64,000 bases of DNA, taken from positions 3,725-67,724 of the forward strand of contig CAZTFQ010000008.1 in NCBI GenBank assembly GCA_964613035.1, written 5' to 3'. Shown here one piece after another: positions 1 through 8,685 of this stretch. Position numbers and translations under genes: made by a program. Below the pieces are notes generated by a model that worked only from the letters and a program-made list of their open reading frames with translations, searched no databases and was not told the origin of the DNA. The DNA is from CAVIQK01 sp964613035 (GTDB lineage Bacteria > Bacillota > Clostridia > Christensenellales > DTU072). Within the stretch, counting starts at the first letter, position 1. The number at the start of each line of letters is the position of its first letter.

Positions 1-351
1 TTCTTCACTTATTTCTTTTGCCAGACGAATGATGTCCGAGCCGTACTTCGCCTTGCCTCTGTTAAGAATCTTTTTATAGATAGGATAGTTAACGCCCGCT
101 CCGAGTATTCCCAGAAGTCCTACCGCTATACCTACCGCCGTCAGAGCTATAGAGCCGTCGCCGATTACTTTCATCGACAGACACATCCCTACACCGAGGA
201 CCAGCGTGGATATCGTGCCGAAAGTATAGGCGAAGATATTGGCGGGACGCTTGGCTTTACGATCGAGCTTTTTTAATTGTACGACCTTGGTCGTGTCTTT
301 TACCGCGTATTGATTGGCTATGGATTCCGCATAAATTTTGTCTGTGTTCAT
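1..351 (-). CDS. Partial membrane protein of unknown function (C-terminus beyond window)
   Basis: Only the first 117 codons are inside the window; the gene runs off the left edge. The ATG (349-351 on the complement) is preceded by a clear AGGAG ribosome binding site. The first ~35 residues are hydrophilic and rich in Lys; two hydrophobic helices follow at about residues 38-60 and 66-88, then a basic segment. I do not recognise a family and assign no function. It is divergent from the YbaK-type gene that starts at 535. Confidence 0.7.
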   Translation of the reverse strand, partial: MNTDKIYAESIANQYAVKDTTKVVQLKKLDRKAKRPANIFAYTFGTISTLVLGVGMCLSMKVIGDGSIALTAVGIAVGLLGILGAGVNYPIYKKILNRGKAKYGSDIIRLAKEISEE

Positions 352-447
352 TTTGTTTCTCCTTTGATTTCGATGTCTAGATTATATCGCGGATAACGAA
401 ATAAGAGAACGACACGACGAGCCTTATTAGTCGATTTCTGCTTAATG

Positions 448-476
448 ATTTTAGCACGTAGAAAAAATTATTACAA
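448..476 (-). promoter_or_regulatory. Predicted sigma-A promoter for the partial leftward gene
   Basis: On the complement, TTGTAA (471-476) and TAAAAT (448-453) are separated by 17 nt. The start codon is ~97 nt downstream. A second -10-like TATAAT lies closer to the gene without a convincing -35. Confidence 0.45.
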
Positions 477-534
477 TCTCGGTATAGCTTTTTTTAATAT
501 ATAATGATACAATATAATATAAGGAAACCGACCT

Positions 535-1014
535 ATGAAAGAAGAAAAAACCAACGCCGTCAGACTGATGGCTCAGAAAAAACTTAATTTCCGTCTACAC
601 TCATATGATTCCGCGGAAGCTCTCAGCGGCACGGAGGTAGCGCAAGCGCTCGGTGAAGTTTGGGATACCGTATTCAAGACTTTGGTAACCGTAGGACGCT
701 CCGGGGCGCATTACGTATATATGATCCCCGTCGCGGAAGAACTCGCTCTCAAGAAGGCAGCCTCTGCGGTAGGCGAAAAGAGCATTGAGATGATTAAGTC
801 AAAAGAGCTCCTGCCTCTCACCGGATACGTACACGGAGGGTGCTCGCCCGTCGGAATGAAAAAGGCTTTCCCGACCGTCGCGGACGAATCGATGCAACTC
901 TGCGAAAAAATCTTTTTCAGCGGCGGAAAAATCGGATTGCAGATAGAGACCTCTCCTGCGGAACTACTCAAAATCGTTACGCTGAAATTTGCCGATATTG
1001 TGAAAAAACTTTAG
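535..1014 (+). CDS. ybaK: YbaK/EbsC-family Cys-tRNA(Pro) deacylase
   Basis: 159 residues, the usual length for the family. These cytoplasmic proteins hydrolyse Cys mischarged on tRNA-Pro and so proofread translation. The sequence has the family core: the VFKTLV segment near residue 45 with the conserved Lys, a central GGCSPVGMKK loop near residue 101, and a final strand reading IGLQIETSP. A weak AAGGA lies 9 nt before the ATG, and TATAAT-like sequences occur at 500-518. The nitroreductase gene follows in the same direction after 62 nt. Confidence 0.88.
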   Translation: MKEEKTNAVRLMAQKKLNFRLHSYDSAEALSGTEVAQALGEVWDTVFKTLVTVGRSGAHYVYMIPVAEELALKKAASAVGEKSIEMIKSKELLPLTGYVHGGCSPVGMKKAFPTVADESMQLCEKIFFSGGKIGLQIETSPAELLKIVTLKFADIVKKL

Positions 1015-1076
1015 ACGATATTGCGATTTTTCATATTTGTGATAAAATATTATCAGAACACTCGAGGAGGAAAAAT

Positions 1077-1601
1077 ATGGGAAAAGTTTTAGAGACAATC
1101 AAGTCGCGCAGAAGTATCAGACGATTCAAAAGCGATCCCGTCCCGACCGCTCTGATCGATAAGGTGATAGAAGCCGGGTTATATGCGGCGAGCGCAATGG
1201 GCAGACAAGAGTGTATAGTCGTTGCGATATCCGACCGCAACACTCGCGACAGACTCTCCGTCATCAACGCCTCGATTATGGGCAGAAGCGGATCCGATCC
1301 TTTTTACGGAGCACCCGTAATATTGATGGTTCTCGGTCCTAAAGATTATCCCCCGTATGTATGCGACGGGAGTTTAATGCTGGGCAATATGATGTTGGAA
1401 GCTCACGAGCTGGGACTGGGGAGTTGCTGGATACATCGCGCCAAGGAAGAATCCGACGTCCCCGAAGTAAGAGAGCTGCTGAAGAGTCTCGACGTCCCCG
1501 ACGAATATGAGGGGATCGGTCATCTGGCACTCGGATACGTAGACGGCGAGTATCCCGTAGCGCACGAAAGAAAACCCGGCAGAGTCATCAAAATTCAATA
1601 A
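1077..1601 (+). CDS. Nitroreductase-family FMN oxidoreductase
   Basis: 174 residues from the ATG at 1077, chosen because GAGGAGG lies immediately upstream; the reading frame is open further upstream, but that part overlaps the ybaK-like gene and is not nitroreductase-like. The N-terminal SRRSIRRF motif and the downstream GLGSCWIHRAKE segment are typical of small nitroreductases that bind FMN and reduce nitro or quinone compounds with NAD(P)H. The substrate cannot be read from sequence. An intrinsic terminator follows directly. Confidence 0.88.
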   Translation: MGKVLETIKSRRSIRRFKSDPVPTALIDKVIEAGLYAASAMGRQECIVVAISDRNTRDRLSVINASIMGRSGSDPFYGAPVILMVLGPKDYPPYVCDGSLMLGNMMLEAHELGLGSCWIHRAKEESDVPEVRELLKSLDVPDEYEGIGHLALGYVDGEYPVAHERKPGRVIKIQ

Positions 1602-1602
1602 A

Positions 1603-1628
1603 AAAAGAGCGCAAGCTCTTTTCTTTTT
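1603..1628. terminator. Intrinsic terminator, probably bidirectional
   Basis: An 8-bp stem AAAAGAGC / GCTCTTTT (1603-1610 and 1615-1622) with a GCAA tetraloop is followed by a T-rich run. It lies between the rightward nitroreductase gene and the leftward PII-like gene and carries A- and T-rich flanks on both sides. Confidence 0.85.
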
Positions 1629-1682
1629 ATCAATTGACTCGCGGCAAAACTCTGCCGCGCGTCCTTATGTCGTACGATTGTT

Positions 1683-2354
1683 TTATTCCAGAGACGCTAT
1701 TCCCGCGACGGTATCTACCGGCAAGCAATACACTATGCCGTGTGCGGGAGTCTGAACGCCGGCTTTTTCCATAATCGCTTTTATTATGGCGTCGCGATTG
1801 GTTCTGGACGCGACTATATGGACCATATCCTTTTCTTCTGAAATGCTCACTCCGAAAAACTTCGCCACTTCCGTGCCCGTGCCGTGGGCTCTTATAACGC
1901 TACCGCCCGTGGCCCCCGCCGACTTGGCGGCGTCCATGACCGATTCCGTGTTACCTTTGTCCACTACCGTGATAATGAGTACGTTTTTTGATAATTCCAT
2001 ATCGTTGCTCTCCTTGTTTTCAGATACGGCGTCACCTATAAAATGACGCTTGGAAGAAGTTCCCCCTATACAGTCCACCGGCACAAACAGTGCTATCCCG
2101 TTGCCGACCGCCTCGATGTTGAGACGGAGTTTCATACCTTTTAATATCGAGCTCTCACTCTCCCCCGGGACTATCGCCTCAAGTACTACTTTGTCTCTTC
2201 TCTCCAGTCCGAACAGGTCCAGAGTAGACTTACCCGCGGTGCCTTCACCGAATTTTTCGACGACTCTCTCCACTCCTTCTTCTCTCAGTAGCTGAAGATA
2301 GCCCTCTTTGTAATCTCTGTCCGTGATTATTATCAGATACTTATAGCCTGTCAT
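1683..2354 (-). CDS. Tandem PII-like regulatory protein
   Basis: 223 residues made of two similar ferredoxin-like halves (about 1-105 and 118-223). Both halves carry the same landmarks: a hydrophobic first strand ending in IIT or ITV, a Gly-rich flexible loop (EGTAGKS and RAHGTGTE), a short xFG motif and a last strand (ALFVPVD and YCLPVD). PII proteins bind nucleotides or small effectors and contact membrane transporters. It starts 8 nt after the DUF1538 gene, so the pair is surely one operon. Inference: this duplicated PII protein senses a ligand and gates the DUF1538 protein. The ligand is unknown. Confidence 0.75.
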   Translation of the reverse strand: MTGYKYLIIITDRDYKEGYLQLLREEGVERVVEKFGEGTAGKSTLDLFGLERRDKVVLEAIVPGESESSILKGMKLRLNIEAVGNGIALFVPVDCIGGTSSKRHFIGDAVSENKESNDMELSKNVLIITVVDKGNTESVMDAAKSAGATGGSVIRAHGTGTEVAKFFGVSISEEKDMVHIVASRTNRDAIIKAIMEKAGVQTPAHGIVYCLPVDTVAGIASLE

Positions 2355-2362
2355 AGTCGCTC

Positions 2363-3937
2363 CTATCCGATTATTTCTTCCGCCTCGGAATCCGTTTCGG
2401 AGCCCTCGACGAGTTCTTTTTTCGCTTTGCGTTTGTTGAGCTTGTTAAGCTTAATCTTATACACCAGACCCAGTATCTGTATGGCGACCAGAGGCGTCAT
2501 CGCGACCATCGCCACTACGCCGAAACCTTCTCTCGCCACGTCGCCGCCCACTGCAGAGCAGACGCCCAGTGCAAAAGGCAATATGAACCCCGTCGCCATT
2601 GCGCCCGAAGCGACTCCGCCCGAGTCGAATGCAACCGCCGTGAATATATCCGGCACGAAGAACATCAACACCAGCGCTATCGCATAGCAAGGTATGAGGA
2701 ACCACAGTATGTTGATGCCTAGCAGTATCCTCAGCATCGCCAGTCCGACAGAGACCGACACGCCTATCATCAACGAAAAACTGAGAGCTTTTTTCGGGAT
2801 ACCGCCCGAAGTTATCTCGTAGACCTGTTTGGTCAGCACGTGGACGGCGGGTTCTGCCGCTACAACGAAGAACCCCAGTATCATCCCTATCGGCACCGCT
2901 ATCCAGTTGTATGACAACGAGCCGATCAGCTTCCCTAAGTAATTGCCCAGCGGCAAAAAGCCTACGTTGACGCCCAACAGGAACATAACCAATCCGACGT
3001 AAGTATATCCCACGCCGATTACTATTCTGCCGTTTTCTCTCTTACTGATTTTACTCCCGAACAATTGGAATAAGAAGAAAAACGCGACTATCGGAATAAA
3101 AGCTATCCCCACTTCCCCCAGATACGACGGCAGAGCCTTGACGTACGACAAGAACACGTCTCTGGACGTCCCGTCGAGCATCAGATTATATTGAGTTTCG
3201 GGGATGCTTTCGGGTTGGAAAATCAATCCGAGAATCATTACCGACAATATCGGACCGATCGAGCACAATGCAGTCAGACCGAAGCTGTCGTCTTTAGCTC
3301 CCGAGTCGCTTCTGGACGCGGCTATACCGGTACCTATCGCAATAATGAAAGGTACGCTCATCGGACCCGTCGTCACTCCGCCCGCGTCGAAAGAAAGGGG
3401 CAAGAACGCGTCCGGCACGAAAAACGCCATTACGAATATCACCAGATAGAAAAACAATAACAGATACTTTAACTTGATTTTGAATACTATCCTTAAGAAG
3501 GCTACTACCAAAAAGAGTCCCACTCCCACTCCTACCGAAATAATCAAAAGCCACTTGTTGATAGTGGACGACAATTGATCGGCAAGCACGGACAAGTCGG
3601 GTTCTGAAACGGTAATGAGCACTCCGATAACGAAGAATATGGGGATGATGAGCCACATCCTTTTCGTTTTTATGGTAGAATTACCGACGTATTCGCCTAT
3701 AGGGGTCATCGCCACGTCGGCACCGAGCGAAAACAGTCCCATCCCGAGTACGATTAGGATGGCCCCGAGAATGAACGAAGTCAACATCGCGGCACTCACC
3801 GGCGCGATGCTGAACACGAGCATAAGAACTATAAGCGCTATGGGCAAAACTGAAGTCAAGGACTCTTTGACCTTATCGAGAATAACGGATTTATCACCGC
3901 TGACAAGACTTCTGAACCCGTCGTTACCTTTCCTCAC
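2363..3937 (-). CDS. DUF1538 integral membrane protein, duplicated
   Basis: 524 residues, starting with GTG at 3937 preceded by AAGGAG at 7 nt. About twelve hydrophobic helices are arranged as two homologous halves; each contains a FVPD segment followed by a motif of the type FDxGGVxxGxM (FDAGGVTTGPM near residue 195 and FDSGGVASGAM near residue 445). This matches DUF1538, a family of predicted transporters often found beside PII-like genes. The short C-terminal tail is charged and cytoplasmic. The transported substrate is not known. Confidence 0.85.
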   Translation of the reverse strand: MRKGNDGFRSLVSGDKSVILDKVKESLTSVLPIALIVLMLVFSIAPVSAAMLTSFILGAILIVLGMGLFSLGADVAMTPIGEYVGNSTIKTKRMWLIIPIFFVIGVLITVSEPDLSVLADQLSSTINKWLLIISVGVGVGLFLVVAFLRIVFKIKLKYLLLFFYLVIFVMAFFVPDAFLPLSFDAGGVTTGPMSVPFIIAIGTGIAASRSDSGAKDDSFGLTALCSIGPILSVMILGLIFQPESIPETQYNLMLDGTSRDVFLSYVKALPSYLGEVGIAFIPIVAFFFLFQLFGSKISKRENGRIVIGVGYTYVGLVMFLLGVNVGFLPLGNYLGKLIGSLSYNWIAVPIGMILGFFVVAAEPAVHVLTKQVYEITSGGIPKKALSFSLMIGVSVSVGLAMLRILLGINILWFLIPCYAIALVLMFFVPDIFTAVAFDSGGVASGAMATGFILPFALGVCSAVGGDVAREGFGVVAMVAMTPLVAIQILGLVYKIKLNKLNKRKAKKELVEGSETDSEAEEIIG

Positions 3938-3967
3938 GCACGCTCTCCTTAATCATATTATACGGTG

Positions 3968-3996
3968 ATTATAACACGTCCGAGCGCTCTCGTAAA
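3968..3996 (-). promoter_or_regulatory. Predicted sigma-A promoter of the DUF1538-PII operon
   Basis: On the complement TTTACG (3991-3996), 17-nt spacer, TATAAT (3968-3973). The GTG start is about 30 nt downstream, leaving a short leader. Confidence 0.6.
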
Positions 3997-4027
3997 GATT
4001 TATTGAGCTCTGAAGAAAAAATTTCAC

Positions 4028-4765
4028 TTAAACTTTTTCTTCTACGGGAGCGATTTCTTCTTCGGTCTTCTCTTCCCGGACCTCGGCGGTCTGAGCCTTT
4101 CTTAATCTCAACCAATTAAAAAAGCTATATAAGTCGTTGATTAAAAAGGCAACGAAACACATCAGCACCGGCAGATAGGCAAGGTCCTTAGAGACCGACA
4201 TCGACCACAATACTATCAATACGACGTCGTTGGCGGCGTATGCCAGTCCGAAGTAAGGCGACCTTAAAAACGTATACGTCGACGCTAAAAAGGACGTTGC
4301 CACGGACACGGTAGATACAATCAGATTGTTTGTGTTAAGGGCTCCCAAAATGAAGTAAAAGGCACCCGTAACCACAGCTGTAAGTAAAAATATCACTACG
4401 TGACCGCGTGGGGAAACACGACGAATTTTCACCTCTCTCTTAGTCTTGTCCGATGTGTTTTTCATCCAAGAGACAGCCGATATCACTCCGCTGGGCAACG
4501 ACATCCCGAGATATGTTATCATCTCGCCGTAATAGGATTCCGCATAGGATACTATCGCATACAATATCGCAAAAGCTATCATAAAAAACTGCCCTATGAA
4601 GTCTCCCTTGGCATTGAGTATCAATGCGGTCGCGCCTATTAGAGACGCTGCCAGACTGACGTAATTTTTATCCTCGCCTATAAAAAACGATACGATGATT
4701 ATGACAACCGACAGTACCCATATAAAAATCTCTCTTTTCTTGAAGCCTGCTAAGAATTTTTTCAT
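4028..4765 (-). CDS. pnuC: PnuC-family nicotinamide riboside transporter
   Basis: 245 residues with about seven membrane helices. The pattern GDFIGQ, YYGEM and VSWMKN in the first half and NDVVLIVLW and FLINDLYSFFNW in the second matches PnuC, a facilitator that brings in nicotinamide riboside for NAD synthesis. The C-terminal ~25 residues are Glu-rich and cytoplasmic. GGAGG lies just before the ATG. The gene has its own promoter and a compact structured leader, so it is probably controlled by an RNA switch or attenuator. Related vitamin carriers (PnuT, PnuX) cannot be fully excluded. Confidence 0.85.
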   Translation of the reverse strand: MKKFLAGFKKREIFIWVLSVVIIIVSFFIGEDKNYVSLAASLIGATALILNAKGDFIGQFFMIAFAILYAIVSYAESYYGEMITYLGMSLPSGVISAVSWMKNTSDKTKREVKIRRVSPRGHVVIFLLTAVVTGAFYFILGALNTNNLIVSTVSVATSFLASTYTFLRSPYFGLAYAANDVVLIVLWSMSVSKDLAYLPVLMCFVAFLINDLYSFFNWLRLRKAQTAEVREEKTEEEIAPVEEKV

Positions 4766-4774
4766 TTTTCCTCC

Positions 4775-4840
4775 AAAAAAATAAGCACCGCCCGCTTCTT
4801 CAGAGACCTAACGAAGCGACGATGCTACCCGGTGGCAGTA
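4775..4840 (-). promoter_or_regulatory. Structured 5' leader RNA of pnuC (candidate riboswitch or attenuator)
   Basis: Read on the complement, the leader forms an outer stem GCCACCG / CGGUGC (4830-4836 with 4785-4790) and an inner stem CGCUUC / GAAGCG (4813-4818 with 4793-4798), separated by an asymmetric internal loop of ~11 nt on the 5' side. The outer stem is followed by a U-rich run (4775-4783) and then directly by the GGAGG of pnuC, so it could act as a terminator or expose the binding site. I do not recognise it as TPP, preQ1 or a known NAD class. Confidence 0.5.
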
Positions 4841-4856
4841 TTTATTTTATATTTTT

Positions 4857-4886
4857 ATTTTATCATTATTTATTAACGTCGGTCAA
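4857..4886 (-). promoter_or_regulatory. Predicted sigma-A promoter of pnuC
   Basis: TTGACC (4881-4886 on the complement), 18-nt spacer, TAAAAT (4857-4862). The -35 overlaps the last codons of the EamA gene. The predicted transcript begins about 4850, just before the leader structure. Confidence 0.6.
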
Positions 4887-5836
4887 TTCTTTTTATGCAA
4901 CGTTTTGTTTTTACTTTTAATCTTTCTGATTAAAGGGTCGGTTACTTCGTTGACAAGAATGGCAAAAAAGATAATCGAAAAGCCGACTATGAGATAAGGC
5001 GTCAATCGCTCGTATCCGAGCGCGACGGAAAATAACGTTCCGAAAACAGCCTCCAGAGACAATATGACGGAAGTCTCCTCGGGCGGCACGTATCGCTGAC
5101 CGAAGAGTTGCGCCCATTGCGTAAAAAGGGTACACGCCGTCGCCAGATACGTCAGCCTTAACAGCACGTCCGTATCGAGCGCGTACGCATCCGCTCCGTA
5201 TACGGGCAGTTCCGCCGCGAGCGTTATACACCCCAGCAACACGCCTGCCGTAAGAATCTCCGTCGTAAGAACGGGAATCCGAGCGTCCTCGTCTTCCGCA
5301 AATCGCGCGTTGAAAATTATCTGTAGCGCAAAAAACACCCCCGACGATATCGTCAATCCGTCCCCGAGCCTCTCCGCGGCAGAAGACGTACCCGCACCGC
5401 CGTACGCGACCAGTCCAAGTCCGATCAATGCGAGTACAGCCGCCGCGACGTTGTATGCTTTAATCCGTTTTTTAAACAAAACTCGTAGCAAAAACGGACA
5501 AAACACGACGTATATAGCTGTCAGAAAAGCGTTTTTTGAAGGCGTCGTGTATGCAAGTCCTACCGTCTGCAATGCATATGCCGCTGCCAAAAACACTCCT
5601 AGCAACGCGCCGTGTAAGAATGTTTTTAGATTAATTCGAACGATTTTTTTAAAAGCGATTATAAATAAAAGTCCGCCCGCGACGAGAAATCTCGTCGCTA
5701 TAACGAATATCGGCGGCAACTCCGTAATTGCGTCTTTAAGGACGATAAAAGACGTCCCCCATATGATAGTAGCGAAAAGTATCACGGTCCTGCTCGCGGC
5801 GCGCTTTATCCCGTCTCCTAAGTCGGAAAACTTCAT
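4883..5836 (-). CDS. EamA-domain (DMT superfamily) transporter
   Basis: 317 residues with about ten membrane helices in two EamA repeats. Motifs typical of the drug/metabolite exporter family are visible: FATIIWGTSFIVLK near residue 22 and, in the second repeat, PPEETSVILSLEAVFGTLFS near residue 252. The family exports metabolites or amino acids; substrate unknown. It follows uvrA by 35 nt in the same direction and is probably the last gene of a uvrB-uvrA-eamA transcript. Confidence 0.85.
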   Translation of the reverse strand: MKFSDLGDGIKRAASRTVILFATIIWGTSFIVLKDAITELPPIFVIATRFLVAGGLLFIIAFKKIVRINLKTFLHGALLGVFLAAAYALQTVGLAYTTPSKNAFLTAIYVVFCPFLLRVLFKKRIKAYNVAAAVLALIGLGLVAYGGAGTSSAAERLGDGLTISSGVFFALQIIFNARFAEDEDARIPVLTTEILTAGVLLGCITLAAELPVYGADAYALDTDVLLRLTYLATACTLFTQWAQLFGQRYVPPEETSVILSLEAVFGTLFSVALGYERLTPYLIVGFSIIFFAILVNEVTDPLIRKIKSKNKTLHKKN

Positions 5837-5871
5837 ACAATATTGTATTACGGATAACGTTAAGATAGTTC

Positions 5872-8685
5872 CTACAGAATATTTTTTAAATATTGCCCGG
5901 TTGCCGAGAAAGGATTTTTCGAGACGTCTTCGGGCGATCCTTCCGCTATCACTCTTCCGCCGCCGTCTCCCCCTTCGGGTCCCAGGTCTATAACGTAATC
6001 CGCCACCTTGATGACGTCCAGATTGTGTTCTATGACAACTACCGTATTCCCCTTGCCCCTGAGCCGCTCGAGCATCCCGACCAGTTTTTCCACGTCCGCG
6101 ACGTGTAGCCCCGTCGTAGGCTCGTCCAAAATATAGAGGGTCTTGCCGGTACTTCTTTTAGCCAGCTCGGTAGCCAGTTTTATTCTCTGCGCCTCGCCGC
6201 CCGACAGAGTCGTGGACGGCTGTCCCAGTTTGACGTATCCTAAACCGACTTCTTCCAAAACCTTGATTTTATTATATATCTGCGGGATGTTTTCAAAAAA
6301 CTTCACCGCTTCGGAAACGGTCATATCCAGGACGTCAAATATCGACTTGCCTTTATACTTCACTTCCAGAGTCTCGCGATTGTAACGCTTGCCTCCGCAC
6401 ACCTCGCAGGGCACGTAGACGTCGGGAAGGAAATGCATCTCTATCTTAATCATTCCGTCGCCTTGACAGTTTTCGCATCTGCCACCCTTGACGTTAAAGG
6501 AAAATCTGCCCGATTCGTAGCCGCGAGCTTTGGCGTCGGGAGTCTTAGCGAAGAGACTTCTTATCGCGGTAAACACCCCCGTATAAGTCGCGGGATTGGA
6601 TCTCGGTGTCCTGCCTATGGGGCTCTGGTCTATCGCTATCACCTTATCCAGGTGCTCCAGTCCCTCTATGCCGTCGGATATGCCTTCCGGGAGCTTGCTG
6701 TTGTTGAGCCTGTTGGAGGCGTACGGATAAATAATGCCGTTGACCAGGCTTGACTTGCCGCTGCCCGACACGCCCGTGATCGCGGTGAGAAGCCCTATCG
6801 GAATAGACACGTCGATGCCTTTCAGATTATTTTGACGTGCGCCTTTTACCGTCAAATATCTGCCGTCCGGCTTAACTCTGACCTCGGGGACGGGCAATCT
6901 CCTTCTTCCCGACAAATAGTCTCCGGTTATAGACCTAGGAGAATTCATTATATCCTCTATAGTGCCATGAGCGACCAGTTCTCCGCCGTTGACGCCCGCA
7001 CCAGGTCCGATGTCGATAATGTGATCGGCGGCTCTAATCGTGTCCTCGTCGTGTTCTACGACTATGAGCGTATTGCCGAGGTCTCTGAGCCTCTTGAGCG
7101 TCGCCAGCAACTTATCGTTGTCGCGCTGATGAAGTCCTATACTGGGCTCGTCCAAAATGTACAAAACGCCCGTCAAACCACTACCTATCTGCGTAGCCAG
7201 TCTTATTCTCTGACTTTCTCCGCCCGACAGAGTCGCGGCGGGTCTTGCCAGAGTGAGATAATTGAGTCCGACGTCGTTAAGAAAACGCACTCTTTCGTTG
7301 AGTTCTTTAAGAATGGGCGCCGCTATCAACGAGTCCCTGTCGTTAAGTTTCAGTTCCGCGAAAAACTTCTTCAGCTCCACCATCGACAACATGGAAACTT
7401 CATAGATATTTTTACCTCCGACGGTCACCGCCAGAGCTTCTTTTTTCAACCTCTTCCCGTGGCAAGAAGGGCACTCCTTCTCGACCATCATTTTTTCTAT
7501 CTCTCCCCTTATCCATTCCGAGCTCGTCTCTTGATATCTGCGAAGTAGATTGGGGATTATCCCCTCAAACTTGGTATCGAAGCTGTATACACCCGATTTG
7601 AATTCCATATCGAGGCTGAGTTTTTCGCCGCCGTTACCGTAAAAAATCACCTTCTTGGCTTCTTCCGACAGGTCCTTAAAAGGCGTACGCGTAGAAAACC
7701 CGTACATTCTCCCGAGTGCTTCCAGTTGCTTTATCAGCCATCTGTAACCGTCGAATATACTATTGGTCGCGCGCAGAGCCCCCTCTCTTATGGAGAGATT
7801 CTCGTCCACGATGACTCTTGCGGGGTCTATATCCGTTTTATACCCCAGCCCCGTACAATCCGGACACGCGCCGAAAGGATTGTTAAACGAAAACGTTCTC
7901 GGTGCCAACTCGGGAATGTTGACGTCGCAGTCGGGGCAGGAATACAGAGTGGAGTACAGAGTCTCCGTGCCCGCATAATCTATCACGACGAGACCTTTAG
8001 CTATCTTGAGCGCCAGCTCCACACTGTCGGTCAATCTGCGGTCGATGCCTTCTTTTAACACCAGTCTGTCCACTATGACGTACAGGTCGTGCTTTTGCTT
8101 TTTATCGAGAGATATCTCGTCCTCCGCGGTATAGAATTTACCGTCTATCTTGAATCTCTGATATCCTTCCTTTATAAACCCTTGCAATTGCGTATGATAA
8201 TCGCCCTTGCGCCCTCTTACGAAAGGCGCCATAACCATAATCTTGGTGCCGACGTCGTGCGCCTTAATCATATCGATAATCTGGTCTATGGATATACTTT
8301 CCACGACTTTACCGCACTTGGGACAATGCGGAACGCCGATCCTCGCGAACAACAGTCTCAGATAGTCGTATATCTCCGTAACCGTGCCCACCGTAGAACG
8401 AGGGTTTTTACTGGTGGTCTTTTGGTCTATCGAAATAGCCGGCGATAGCCCTTCTATCGACTCCACCTGAGGCTTGTCCATCTGTCCGAGAAACTGTCTC
8501 GCGTAGCTTGAGAGGCTCTCCACGTATCTCCGCTGACCTTCCGCAAAAATCGTATCGAAAGCCAAACTGGACTTACCGCTACCCGATAGTCCCGTCACCA
8601 CGACCAGCTTGTTACGCGGAATCGTAACGTCTATATTCTTCAAATTGTGCTCTCTGGCGCCTTTGATAACGATGTTCTCTAACAT
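5872..8685 (-). CDS. uvrA: Excinuclease ABC subunit A
   Basis: 937 residues, full length. UvrA is the damage-sensing ATPase of nucleotide excision repair; its dimer loads UvrB on DNA. The sequence shows the N-terminal Walker A GLSGSGKSS near residue 31, a zinc module CPDC...CPDC near residues 250-275, the first ABC signature LSGGESQRI, a second Walker A GVSGSGKSS near residue 638, the second zinc module CENC...CEVC, and signature LSGGEAQRI. Its ATG follows the uvrB stop codon with no gap, so the two are translationally coupled. Confidence 0.98.
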   Translation of the reverse strand: MLENIVIKGAREHNLKNIDVTIPRNKLVVVTGLSGSGKSSLAFDTIFAEGQRRYVESLSSYARQFLGQMDKPQVESIEGLSPAISIDQKTTSKNPRSTVGTVTEIYDYLRLLFARIGVPHCPKCGKVVESISIDQIIDMIKAHDVGTKIMVMAPFVRGRKGDYHTQLQGFIKEGYQRFKIDGKFYTAEDEISLDKKQKHDLYVIVDRLVLKEGIDRRLTDSVELALKIAKGLVVIDYAGTETLYSTLYSCPDCDVNIPELAPRTFSFNNPFGACPDCTGLGYKTDIDPARVIVDENLSIREGALRATNSIFDGYRWLIKQLEALGRMYGFSTRTPFKDLSEEAKKVIFYGNGGEKLSLDMEFKSGVYSFDTKFEGIIPNLLRRYQETSSEWIRGEIEKMMVEKECPSCHGKRLKKEALAVTVGGKNIYEVSMLSMVELKKFFAELKLNDRDSLIAAPILKELNERVRFLNDVGLNYLTLARPAATLSGGESQRIRLATQIGSGLTGVLYILDEPSIGLHQRDNDKLLATLKRLRDLGNTLIVVEHDEDTIRAADHIIDIGPGAGVNGGELVAHGTIEDIMNSPRSITGDYLSGRRRLPVPEVRVKPDGRYLTVKGARQNNLKGIDVSIPIGLLTAITGVSGSGKSSLVNGIIYPYASNRLNNSKLPEGISDGIEGLEHLDKVIAIDQSPIGRTPRSNPATYTGVFTAIRSLFAKTPDAKARGYESGRFSFNVKGGRCENCQGDGMIKIEMHFLPDVYVPCEVCGGKRYNRETLEVKYKGKSIFDVLDMTVSEAVKFFENIPQIYNKIKVLEEVGLGYVKLGQPSTTLSGGEAQRIKLATELAKRSTGKTLYILDEPTTGLHVADVEKLVGMLERLRGKGNTVVVIEHNLDVIKVADYVIDLGPEGGDGGGRVIAEGSPEDVSKNPFSATGQYLKNIL

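Noticed and set aside
840..1076. Longer N-terminus for the nitroreductase
   Set aside because: The extension overlaps the ybaK-like gene in another frame; the ATG at 1077 has a GAGGAGG just upstream and begins the conserved family sequence.
4775..4840. TPP or preQ1 riboswitch before pnuC
   Set aside because: The TPP core CUGAGA and the preQ1 A-rich tail after a short hairpin are both missing.
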